From positions 1 through 8,353 of the forward strand of contig SYLK01000509.1 in the NCBI GenBank assembly GCA_005809115.1: a stretch of DNA of 8,353 nucleotides. The letters run 5' to 3'. The DNA is from Planctomyces sp. (GTDB taxonomy: Bacteria > Planctomycetota > Planctomycetia > Planctomycetales > Planctomycetaceae). The notes under the pieces are model-generated. The model saw nothing but the letters and a program-made list of their open reading frames with translations. It was not told where the DNA came from and did no database searches. Each line of letters starts with the position of its first letter. Positions within the stretch are counted from its first letter, which is position 1. Below are positions 1-5,178 of the stretch, piece by piece. The position numbers and the translations under genes were made by a program.

Positions 1-176
1 AACCCAGCAAGCGAGGTCACCCCCACTGCGGCCAGCGAGATCGCAATCGCTTCTCGTGCATCCACACCGAGTCCATAGACCAGCAGCGGAACCGCGAAGA
101 TCGTACCCCCACCACCGGTCAAACCCAGCGAGAGACCCACGACCACTCCGAAGATGAGGCTCAGCCACAACATCAT
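1..176 (-). CDS. TauE/SafE-family sulfite/anion exporter, N-terminal fragment
   Basis: Only the first 58 residues lie in the window; the gene continues past base 1. The product is an inner-membrane permease of the TauE/SafE (DUF81) family, whose members export sulfite, sulfoacetate or related anions. The fragment starts MMLWLSLIFGVVVGLSLG and carries the family hallmark, a glycine-rich break in the first helix (GLTGGGG, residues about 18-24) followed by TIFAVPLLVYGLGV. A second hydrophobic stretch, AIAISLAAVGVTSLAG, begins helix 2. The tandem ATG at 176 is chosen because GAGGGAGA lies about 7 nt upstream. It is the last visible gene of a co-oriented set (ArsR repressor, rhodanese, persulfide dioxygenase), and TauE-type exporters accompany such enzymes in the staphylococcal cst and proteobacterial bigR loci. 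Sulfite or thiosulfate export is therefore the likely job. Family assignment is strong; the substrate is inferred from context. Confidence 0.88.
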   Translation of the reverse strand, partial: MMLWLSLIFGVVVGLSLGLTGGGGTIFAVPLLVYGLGVDAREAIAISLAAVGVTSLAG

Positions 177-262
177 GAAGTCTCCCTCGTGTGATTCTGA
201 GATGCATCATGGTCTGGATGTCCCTGGCGGTGGGGGGGGGACTCTTGTGACGCTTCAAACAA

Positions 263-324
263 GGGGGCAGGAACCAATCGTGCGGAGCACCCTCCAGGCC
301 ATTCGGCTATTGGTTCCTGCCCCC
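263..324. repeat. 16-bp perfect inverted repeat with 30-nt loop (REP-like)
   Basis: The arm gggggcaggaaccaat (263-278) is the exact reverse complement of attggttcctgccccc (309-324). The 30-nt loop contains a small inner GGAG/CTCC pair. The plus strand continues into CC then TTTTCTT, so the structure could terminate plus-strand transcription; on the minus strand the T-tract is weak (CCTTGTTTG). A run of nine G (232-240) lies just to the left. The AGG..CAGGAACC / GGTTCCTG..CC arm resembles arms of REP-type palindromes mobilised by Y1 transposases. That resemblance is from memory and no transposase is present here. Confidence 0.7.
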
Positions 325-333
325 CCTTTTCTT

Positions 334-377
334 AAAAAAGCCTGACACAACACGAGTGCTCGTCGACTGCCTCAGGC
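334..377 (-). terminator. Candidate Rho-independent terminator after the dioxygenase gene
   Basis: On the minus strand, 22 nt after the stop codon at 400, GCCTGA (377-372) pairs with TCAGGC (345-340) and is followed directly by six U (339-334). Inside the loop ACGAG (363-359) pairs with CTCGT (356-352), giving a two-part stem. The outer stem is only 6 bp, so termination may be partial. This would reduce expression of the exporter gene downstream. Confidence 0.5.
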
Positions 378-399
378 GTCGTGGTCCGGGGGTTCTTGA

Positions 400-1833
400 T
401 CACTTCGTGCAGACCGTCCCGTAAGTGGCCGACGCCGTCCCGTCCGATTCGGTCGGCAGCTTCGAGGCAATCCACGCCTTGATGCCGCCAACGAGATCAC
501 TGACGTTGGTTCGGCCCGCTTCCGCGAGCAGACTGATTCCGATCGCCGAGCGGTAGCCCCCTTCGCAGTGGACGACGACCGGGCGATCCCGGGGGATTTC
601 CGCCAGCCGTTCCCGCAGGTGTGTCAGCGGAATGTTGTGACTGCAGGACAGATGTCCGGAAATCCATTCTTTCTCGGAACGAACATCCACCACGAATGGA
701 CGCGGCGACTCCGCCAGTTGCACGGCCAATGCCGGGGCCGTGATCCGCGAAATCACCCGAATCAACTCCGGATGCGGTTCCAGCGCCGCCATCCCGTCAC
801 CGAGATAACCGGCGACGTTGTCGAAGCCGATGCGGCCCAGCCGCATCACGGCCTCTTCTTCGCTCCCCGGATCAGCGATCACGACGATCGGACGATCATG
901 GCTGAGGATCGATCCACACCAGGTGGCGTATTTCCCTTTGAGGCCGATGTTGACGGAACCGGCAAGATGCGCGCCCTCGAAATCGGCCGCTTCGCGGACA
1001 TCGACGAGTTCGGCTCCCTGGTTCTTCATCTGCACGACCTCATCAACGCTGAGGGCCTTCAGAGACGTGCCGAGCGTGGACTCCAGGTCGGGGCGCTCCT
1101 GTCGATTCCTGATCGCGTCGTACACGAAGTAGTCCGGTGCTTCCGGTTGATCGCTCGTCACGAGCCGCTGGAAGTCCTCGAAACTCATGGGCTGCAGGGC
1201 GTAGTTGAACTTCTTCTGCTCGCCGATCGTCGAGACCGTCTCTTTGCTCAGATTCTTCCCGCACATGGAACCGGCTCCGTGTGCCGGATAGACCAGTGTG
1301 GAGTCCGGCAGCTCGCGGAGTTTGTTGAGCGAGTGGTACAGCATCTCGGCCAGTTCGTCCGCCGTGACACCGATGGAGGCCAGAAGGTCGGGCCGACCCA
1401 CGTCTCCAATGAACAGCGTGTCGCCGGTCAGTACGGCTTGTGGCACGGCGTCGCTCTTCGTCCGGTCGAAGACCAGCAGCGAAATCCCTTCCGGTGTGTG
1501 ACCTGGTGTCTCCAGAATCCGGATGCGGAGATCTCCCAGTTCAAGGAGGTCGCCCTCCTTCACGGCCTGGACATCGAACTCCGCCTGCGCACGGGCTCCC
1601 ATCACGATCCGCGCCCCGGCCCGGTTTCGCAGTTCGATGTGGCCAGCGAGGAAGTCCGCATGAAAGTGCGTGAGCACCACGTATCTGATGGTATAGCCGC
1701 CCTCCCGGGCTTCTCGAAGGTATTGCTCGATGTCGCGCTGTGGATCCACAACCACGGCCTGCCTGGTCCGTTCATCGGCGATCAGGTAAGAAGCGTGTGC
1801 CAGACAACTGAGGTAGTACTGCCTGAGAATCAT
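400..1833 (-). CDS. CstB-like persulfide dioxygenase fused to two rhodanese domains
   Basis: This 477-residue cytoplasmic enzyme is predicted to oxidise protein or low-molecular-weight persulfides to sulfite, or to thiosulfate via its rhodanese domain. Residues 1 to about 215 are a metallo-beta-lactamase fold of the ETHE1/Blh persulfide dioxygenase type. The motif THFHAD (55-60), H112 (GHTPEG), D138 (GDT) and H185 (YPAHGAG) are visible; by analogy with ETHE1, H56, H112 and D138 bind one Fe(II). C191 (SMCGKN) matches the cysteine that CstB has beside its active site. Residues about 262-350 are a rhodanese fold whose active-site loop reads ADPGSEEEA, with Asp321 where Cys is expected, so it is a pseudo-rhodanese. 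Residues about 365-457 are a second rhodanese with an intact loop, HCEGGYRSA (C423). This order and overall size match staphylococcal CstB (about 444 aa). The ATG at 1833 is preferred over longer in-frame starts because GGAG lies 8 nt upstream and homology begins at once (MILRQYYL). Confidence 0.9.
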   Translation of the reverse strand: MILRQYYLSCLAHASYLIADERTRQAVVVDPQRDIEQYLREAREGGYTIRYVVLTHFHADFLAGHIELRNRAGARIVMGARAQAEFDVQAVKEGDLLELGDLRIRILETPGHTPEGISLLVFDRTKSDAVPQAVLTGDTLFIGDVGRPDLLASIGVTADELAEMLYHSLNKLRELPDSTLVYPAHGAGSMCGKNLSKETVSTIGEQKKFNYALQPMSFEDFQRLVTSDQPEAPDYFVYDAIRNRQERPDLESTLGTSLKALSVDEVVQMKNQGAELVDVREAADFEGAHLAGSVNIGLKGKYATWCGSILSHDRPIVVIADPGSEEEAVMRLGRIGFDNVAGYLGDGMAALEPHPELIRVISRITAPALAVQLAESPRPFVVDVRSEKEWISGHLSCSHNIPLTHLRERLAEIPRDRPVVVHCEGGYRSAIGISLLAEAGRTNVSDLVGGIKAWIASKLPTESDGTASATYGTVCTK

Positions 1834-1913
1834 GATCGAATCTCCGGAAGGAAGTGAGTCAGGACCAGCCAGAAAATCAGCTGCACAAACCCGGGAAAGA
1901 CTTGTCCGACGGA

Positions 1914-2507
1914 TCAGCTGCAACAGGATGACTTCGTCTGGCAGCCGGGTCCGCTGGGTGAGTTTCCGGCCGTCGACGCAGCCGAAACCTGGTTCCAGGG
2001 CATGCGGGCGAGCAGCATTCCCATGCCACAGGTATCCGTGATCCCGGCAAACGTCAGCCCGGCTCCGACAAACCCCGACAATCCAATCCAGTACGGATGG
2101 ACGAACGCACCAAGCACTGATCCGACCAACACCAGCAAGCCCGCAGCGATTCGGACTTGTCGTTCGAGGGATATTGCTTTCCGGCCGCGGACGACGGGAA
2201 GCCCTGCCTGATCCCACGCCTGCGTACCGCCTTCGACGTTCACGACATTCATGTAGCCGGCGGCGATAAACTTCTCGCAGGCCTGCTTTCCACGGCTGCC
2301 CGAGCGACAGATGACATACAGCGGCGCCGAGCCACTCCGACCGGAGGCAAGCTGCGCCGCATCCAATCGATCGAGTGGCACGTTGCGGGCGAAGGCCACG
2401 TGCACTTCGCGATATTCAACCGGTGTCCGGACATCGATCAGTTCGACTTCGGCCCCGGATTGCACAGAATCATGCAGTTGCTTCGGTGACATGGTCTTGA
2501 CGCTCAC
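1914..2507 (-). CDS. Membrane-anchored rhodanese with DUF2892 tail and cysteine-rich C-terminus
   Basis: This 197-residue sulfurtransferase is predicted to hold sulfane sulfur at the inner membrane and pass it to partners such as the dioxygenase encoded downstream. Residues about 5-105 form one rhodanese domain, with the LIDVR strand at 23-27 and the catalytic loop CRSGSRG (C67). Residues about 113-170 are a DUF2892 (YgaP-type) segment with two hydrophobic helices (AAGLLVLVGSVLGAF and IGLSGFVGAGLTFAGI) ending in CGMGMLLARMPWN. After it comes a short tail ending CQTKSSCCS, with Cys189, 195 and 196, which is unusual for the family as I know it. The GTG start at 2507 is chosen because AGGGAG sits 6 nt upstream; a longer TTG start has no such site and the ATG at 2492 lies 21 nt from it. 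The gene lies 84 nt after the repressor and 80 nt before the dioxygenase, consistent with one operon. Confidence 0.88.
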   Translation of the reverse strand: MSVKTMSPKQLHDSVQSGAEVELIDVRTPVEYREVHVAFARNVPLDRLDAAQLASGRSGSAPLYVICRSGSRGKQACEKFIAAGYMNVVNVEGGTQAWDQAGLPVVRGRKAISLERQVRIAAGLLVLVGSVLGAFVHPYWIGLSGFVGAGLTFAGITDTCGMGMLLARMPWNQVSAASTAGNSPSGPGCQTKSSCCS

Positions 2508-2513
2508 GATGAA

Positions 2514-2519
2514 CTCCCT
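2514..2519 (-). promoter_or_regulatory. Ribosome binding site AGGGAG fixing the GTG start
   Basis: AGGGAG on the minus strand, 6 nt before the GTG at 2507-2505, decides the start of the rhodanese-DUF2892 gene in favour of a non-ATG codon. Confidence 0.7.
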
Positions 2520-2547
2520 GCCTGTTAGTGTGATTGCGGACAACGCT

Positions 2548-2567
2548 TTGACAGTTCGGAACCTGTC
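2548..2567. promoter_or_regulatory. Possible second ArsR operator between repressor and rhodanese genes
   Basis: The plus strand here reads TTGACAGTTCGGAACCTGTC. It contains the odd-centred palindrome GTTC-G-GAAC (2554-2562) flanked by GACAG/CTGTC. The first 12 bases, TTGACAGTTCGG, recur on the opposite strand at 2955-2944, in the operon promoter. No -10 box follows on the plus strand, so it is unlikely to be a promoter. A repressor site or a processing hairpin are the likely alternatives. Confidence 0.35.
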
Positions 2568-2591
2568 GATCTGTCTGGTGAAAAAAAATGC

Positions 2592-2909
2592 CTATCGGGT
2601 TGCTGCGGAATCAAATCGGTCTTCGATGCATTTGAGAATGTGCTTCAGGTGCGGCTCAACCACGTGATAATACACCTTGCGACCATCCTTTCGGCTGGAC
2701 AGAAACCTGCAGCGCTGCATCAGCCGCAAGTGCTCCGAAGCCATTGCCGTCGGAAGTTCACAGGCCTCTGCCAGTTCCGTAACGCTATGGTCACCCTGAA
2801 GCAGCATCTGGACCATCCGCAGGCGATGCGGGTGAGCCAGTACGCGGAGACACTCCGCTGCCTGCCCCAGGGCTTCCAGGCTGGTCAATCGTTGTGCGGT
2901 ACTCATCAT
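2592..2909 (-). CDS. ArsR-family winged-helix repressor, probable sulfide/persulfide sensor
   Basis: This 105-residue DNA-binding repressor is the first gene of the operon. The order is typical of the family: helix 1 (AECLRVLAHPHRL), helix 2 (RMVQMLLQG), the helix-turn-helix SVTELAEAC-ELPTAMASEHLRLM (about 42-64), the wing SSRKDGRKVYYHV (71-83) and the C-terminal dimer helix (HLKHILKCIEDRF). It lacks the ELCVCD metal motif of arsenic sensors. Cysteines are at 20, 50, 67 and 94. C94 sits where BigR/SqrR/YgaV persulfide sensors keep their helix-5 cysteine, but the helix-2 cysteine of that group is replaced by Gln34. Given the neighbours, persulfide sensing is the best reading, perhaps with a different cysteine pair. 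The ATG at 2909 has GAG 6 nt upstream; the adjacent ATG at 2906 is equally possible. Autoregulation is likely because inverted repeats overlap its promoter. Confidence 0.88.
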   Translation of the reverse strand: MMSTAQRLTSLEALGQAAECLRVLAHPHRLRMVQMLLQGDHSVTELAEACELPTAMASEHLRLMQRCRFLSSRKDGRKVYYHVVEPHLKHILKCIEDRFDSAATR

Positions 2910-2912
2910 CTT

Positions 2913-2949
2913 GTTCTCACATGTTCAATTATATCGGAACCTCCCGAAC
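2913..2949. promoter_or_regulatory. Candidate repressor operator: nested GTTC/GAAC inverted repeats
   Basis: Read on the minus strand, GTTC occurs at 2949-2946 and 2940-2937, and GAAC at 2926-2923 and 2916-2913. The two pairs are nested around nearly the same centre (about 2931), which lies in the -10 box. A dimeric ArsR protein bound here would block RNA polymerase. The inner pair gives an 18-bp site with a 10-bp AT-rich spacer. Confidence 0.5.
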
Positions 2950-2955
2950 TGTCAA
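2928..2955 (-). promoter_or_regulatory. Consensus sigma-70 promoter of the sulfur operon
   Basis: The minus strand carries TTGACA (2955-2950), a 16-nt spacer, and TATAAT (2933-2928); both hexamers match the consensus exactly. Transcription would start near 2921, leaving an untranslated leader of roughly 12 nt before the repressor ATG at 2909. Such a strong promoter under a repressor suits a silent-until-induced detoxification operon. Confidence 0.8.
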
Positions 2956-3252
2956 TGAGTCCTGTGGAAGGAATCTGGCAGCATGAGTGTCAGGATGTCC
3001 GCTGTGCGTTGCCAGCTGAGTTCATTCAAATGTCGTAACTAACATACAGGTATCAGGTTACGGTGATCCGCTGACTTCGGAATCCAGCGCCGCAAATCGC
3101 CGCTGAGCAAGACTCGGATCTTCCGTGCATACAAAAGCACCGAACAGGCCGAACTTCCATACTGCATCGCTGTCGCTGCTTCTGAACTCAACCGGGGAAT
3201 TGGCCCGCCGACCCCCCCGTTTCCCCCGCCGCAGGCTGTGTGAGCCGATGCC

Positions 3253-3294
3253 CGTGAACATTGCCTGTGTGTGCCTGTTCACGTCCTTTTTTTT
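3253..3294 (+). terminator. Orphan terminator-like hairpin with eight T
   Basis: CGTGAACA (3253-3260) pairs perfectly with TGTTCACG (3276-3283) across a 15-nt loop, followed after TCC by eight T (3287-3294). This is the layout of a Rho-independent terminator on the plus strand. No recognisable plus-strand gene ends before it, so it may end a small non-coding transcript or form a leader structure of the DUF1559 gene 79 nt downstream. Confidence 0.45.
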
Positions 3295-3358
3295 GGTACT
3301 GCGGCCGATTTCGCCGACATCTGCGCTGAGAATGCGCAGTGGCAGCGGCAGCTGATTC

Positions 3359-3364
3359 GGGGAG
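3359..3364 (+). promoter_or_regulatory. Ribosome binding site GGGGAG fixing a TTG start
   Basis: GGGGAG lies 8 nt before the TTG at 3373-3375 and places the start of the DUF1559 product ten residues before its RRGFTLIELL motif. A longer in-frame ATG at 3271 lies inside the upstream hairpin and would add 34 residues untypical of the family. Confidence 0.65.
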
Positions 3365-3372
3365 ACTGCACG

Positions 3373-4008
3373 TTGAATTCAATTTCTATCAGGCCGCGAG
3401 TTCGCCGCGGTTTCACATTGATCGAACTGCTGGTGGTGATCGCCATCATCGCGATTCTGATCGGATTGCTGCTGCCGGCTGTGCAGCAGGCCCGTGAGGC
3501 GGCGCGACGATCCGCCTGCAAGAACAACCTCAGGCAACTGGTGCTCGCCATGCACAACTATGAATCGACGCATGGCCTGCTTCCTCCTGGTTACCTGCAC
3601 AAATTTGATCCGGCGGGATCAGGGGCGAATTTCATGGGATTCAGCTGGGGCCTGATGATTCTCCCTCAGCTGGAGCAGGCCAGCCTGTACGGTCGATTCA
3701 ACTTCAACATACCGGCCTTTGACGCGTCACAGCTGCAACCGCGGGAAACGCATCTGAGCGTCTTCCTGTGTCCGTCGGATCCGTATTCTCAGTCTCGCTA
3801 CGTGATTCGTGATGAGGCAGCCACGCCTCCGGAACGGTATGCGGCGGGCAGCTATGCGGCCAACTGGGGGCCATCGAGCGCGACCGTGAATCTCGACGAC
3901 ACTCCACTGGCCAGCCAGGGAGTGTTCTATCGCAACAGCCGGACCGGGTTCCGCGACGTCACAGACGGCTTGTCGAATACTATGGCACTGAGCGAACGGA
4001 CGAATTGA
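3373..4008 (+). CDS. DUF1559 prepilin-like protein, prematurely ended
   Basis: This 211-residue product belongs to the planctomycete DUF1559 (SBP_bac_10) family of type II pseudopilin-like surface proteins, whose exact role is unknown. Residues 11-47 show the prepilin signal RRG|FTLIELLVVIAIIAILIG, with cleavage expected after Gly13 and Glu at mature position 5, followed by LLLPAVQQAREAARR. The family motifs CKNNLRQLVLAMHNYE (49-64), LCPSD (132-136) and DVTDGLSNTMALSER (195-209) follow. Family members usually run about 300 residues or more and end with an H-x9-DG motif, which is missing here: a TGA at 4006 stops translation straight after SERTN. The frame stays open beyond the stop with recognisable family sequence (see the next entry), so this is probably a broken gene rather than a short variant. 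Whether a stable protein is made is unclear. Confidence 0.75.
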   Translation: MNSISIRPRVRRGFTLIELLVVIAIIAILIGLLLPAVQQAREAARRSACKNNLRQLVLAMHNYESTHGLLPPGYLHKFDPAGSGANFMGFSWGLMILPQLEQASLYGRFNFNIPAFDASQLQPRETHLSVFLCPSDPYSQSRYVIRDEAATPPERYAAGSYAANWGPSSATVNLDDTPLASQGVFYRNSRTGFRDVTDGLSNTMALSERTN

Positions 4009-4296
4009 CCGATTCGAACCAGTTCCGGAACGGCACACGGTCATTCCGTCTTCGAAACGGCCTGGTGCTGCTCAGCCCGTGAAGTCACCGATGTGGGTGA
4101 CGATCATGGCCACATGGTGTTGTTCGAGACCCGGTTTCGACCGAACGAAATGGACAGCGACGACAAAGGAGTGTCGGCACCGCTGCCGATGAACCTTCGG
4201 CAGCGGGGTATTTCTGAGATCACTCGTCAGAGTCGAGCGATTGCCCTCGATCGCTCAGTGAGCCGGGGATTCACATCCCGGAGACTCAGGTCGTGA
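4009..4296 (+). pseudogene. In-frame 3' remnant of the DUF1559 gene beyond a nonsense codon
   Basis: The same reading frame as the DUF1559 gene stays open for 95 codons after the TGA at 4006-4008. It reads SGTAHGHSVFETAWCC, then DDHGHMVLFETRFRPNE and DSDDKGVSAP, which resembles the distal part of DUF1559 proteins, where a (D/S)GVSAPH-type segment precedes the H-x9-DG end. With this stretch the total is 307 codons, the usual family size. After GVSAP the expected H-x9-DG segment is absent and a perfect 10-bp hairpin occurs instead. The likely history is a stop mutation, or a small indel near 4005, plus decay of the C-terminus. A sequencing error at 4006 cannot be excluded. The family resemblance is judged by eye. 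Confidence 0.55.
4180..4206. repeat. Perfect 10-bp hairpin in the DUF1559 remnant
   Basis: CCGCTGCCGA (4180-4189) and TCGGCAGCGG (4197-4206) form a perfect stem with a 7-nt loop. No T-run follows on the plus strand (GGTATTTCTG), so it is not a classical terminator. It sits where the C-terminal H-x9-DG coding segment would be expected. Confidence 0.6.
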
Positions 4297-4330
4297 CGGT
4301 CAGCCGTTGGGAAAAATCGTGTCGCACTGT

Positions 4331-4395
4331 GCCGCAAACAGCAGGTTGCGGCTGGTCCGACAGGCTGGCATGTCGACGCGGGGTGGATGCCAGCC
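4331..4395. terminator. Two hairpins between convergent genes
   Basis: GCCGCAA (4331-4337) pairs with TTGCGGC (4346-4352), and GGCTGGCAT (4363-4371) pairs with ATGCCAGCC (4387-4395). Both are perfect. They lie between the plus-strand DUF1559 remnant and the end of the minus-strand lipoprotein gene at 4433. On the minus strand the only nearby U-run is five bases at 4316-4312, some 15 nt past the second stem, so intrinsic termination is possible but not textbook. Confidence 0.35.
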
Positions 4396-4432
4396 AGCGG
4401 GTTCGCACGATGCCCGGCTGCAGTCGTGGGGA

Positions 4433-4873
4433 TTACTTTGCCGGAGGCATTTCCCTGATTTCACCTTCCAGAGGGATGTCGTAGGTATTGTCGCCCTGTT
4501 TGACATCGAATTTCAGCTTAGACGAGTCGAAAGCACTGTAGTGCTCGGGAATCCTTGTCTTCCCCGGCATGGTCATGCCCTTGTGCCCGCTGGGAACACC
4601 GACTTCGTCGAACGTCTCGTCATCACGAGACTGCACCAGCACTTGATTCTCCCCGACCGGAACTTCGGCCTTGTACTTACCCTCAGCATCCAGCGCACCC
4701 GCGACGACTTCACCGCTGGTGTGCTGGAACACCACGCTGCCTTTTCCCACCGGTTCTCCCTTGTACGTGACCACTCCGGAAACGGGGGCCTTTTCCAGTC
4801 CTCGGTCAGCAGTGCCGCAGCCGACGAATGAAAACAACAGGCATGAAGCGACGAGTGATCCGGCGAAACGCAT
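4433..4873 (-). CDS. Small planctomycete lipoprotein with regulatory-like beta-sandwich domain
   Basis: This 146-residue secreted lipoprotein resembles the group often labelled carboxypeptidase regulatory-like or transthyretin-like in planctomycetes. Its function is unknown. The signal peptide is MRFAGSLVASCLLFSFVGC, with an imperfect lipobox FVGC at 16-19; Cys19 would carry the lipid. The mature domain starts with PVSGVVTYKGEPVGKGSVVF (30-49), the typical opening of this beta-sandwich, then DAEGKYKAEVPVGENQVLV (62-80) and the conserved C-terminal IPEHYSAFDSSKLKFDVKQG (109-128). AGGGAG lies 8 nt before the ATG, within a perfect TCCCTGCAGGGA palindrome. It follows the intact DUF1559 gene on the same strand, an arrangement common in the phylum. 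A strong terminator between them suggests its own promoter or read-through. Confidence 0.82.
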   Translation of the reverse strand: MRFAGSLVASCLLFSFVGCGTADRGLEKAPVSGVVTYKGEPVGKGSVVFQHTSGEVVAGALDAEGKYKAEVPVGENQVLVQSRDDETFDEVGVPSGHKGMTMPGKTRIPEHYSAFDSSKLKFDVKQGDNTYDIPLEGEIREMPPAK

Positions 4874-5105
4874 TGATTACACTCCCTGCAGGGACAGAAA
4901 GCCCCAGACCAGACTGGAGCTGCTGCTCGCAACCAAATTCGAGCTACAGCTCGGAACCAGAGAAGACACCCACTGTGTCAACTGTCAGAACTAGGACGCG
5001 ACAGCAACGATATCAATCAGGACCGGGAGTTGACTGCAGCGCAACAGCAATTTGTTTGTTGCAGAATCCGATCTGAGAGCACTGCGGCAATCCAGCGATC
5101 CACGG
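4874..5105. other. Intergenic region with several short palindromes
   Basis: Between the lipoprotein start and the upstream terminator no gene is visible. Palindromic elements include TCCCTGCAGGGA (4883-4894, overlapping the lipoprotein ribosome site), CGAGCT-AC-AGCTCG (4940-4953), GACAC-N5-GTGTC (4965-4979) and GCAACA-N10-TGTTGC (5041-5062). A TTGACA occurs on the minus strand at 4982-4977, but no good -10 follows at the right spacing, so the lipoprotein promoter is not identified. Confidence 0.4.
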
Positions 5106-5140
5106 AAAAACGGCAGGGCGGTCATTGCCTCGCCCTGCCG
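5106..5140 (-). terminator. Strong Rho-independent terminator of the intact DUF1559 gene
   Basis: CGGCAGGGCG (5140-5131) and CGCCCTGCCG (5120-5111) form a perfect 10-bp GC-rich stem with a 10-nt loop on the minus strand, followed directly by five U (5110-5106). It lies 38 nt after the stop codon at 5179. Confidence 0.85.
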
Positions 5141-5178
5141 TCACGGTTGGTCAGCATCTGTGGCGACTGAACAGAAAC

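Larger units (their letters stand above)
2956..3372. other. Intergenic region with no convincing gene
   Basis: These 417 bases separate the divergent sulfur operon and the DUF1559 gene. Short open frames on both strands overlap one another, have no good ribosome site and match no family I recognise; the longest is a 74-codon minus-strand frame at 3058-3282. Visible structure is limited to the plus-strand hairpin with a T-run at 3253-3294 and a small CTGCGC/GCGCAG hairpin (3321-3339) just before the DUF1559 ribosome site. I see no clear plus-strand promoter. Confidence 0.5.

Noticed and set aside
568..1857. Open frame of 429 codons on the plus strand opposite the dioxygenase gene
   Set aside because: It is fully antisense to a gene with clear catalytic motifs, its translation shows no recognisable domain, and such frames are common opposite GC-rich genes.
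1834..2217. Upstream extension of the dioxygenase frame by 128 codons
   Set aside because: It overlaps the rhodanese-DUF2892 gene in another frame, whereas the ATG at 1833 has a ribosome site and begins the family homology.
3058..3282. A 74-codon minus-strand frame in the intergenic region
   Set aside because: No ribosome site, no known domain, and competing frames on the other strand.
3271..3372. Longer ATG start for the first DUF1559 gene
   Set aside because: It adds 34 untypical residues, lies within a terminator-like hairpin, and the TTG at 3373 has a well-placed GGGGAG.
4006..4008. Selenocysteine recoding at the DUF1559 TGA
   Set aside because: DUF1559 proteins are not known selenoproteins, the residue is not a conserved cysteine position, and no SECIS-like stem is evident just downstream.
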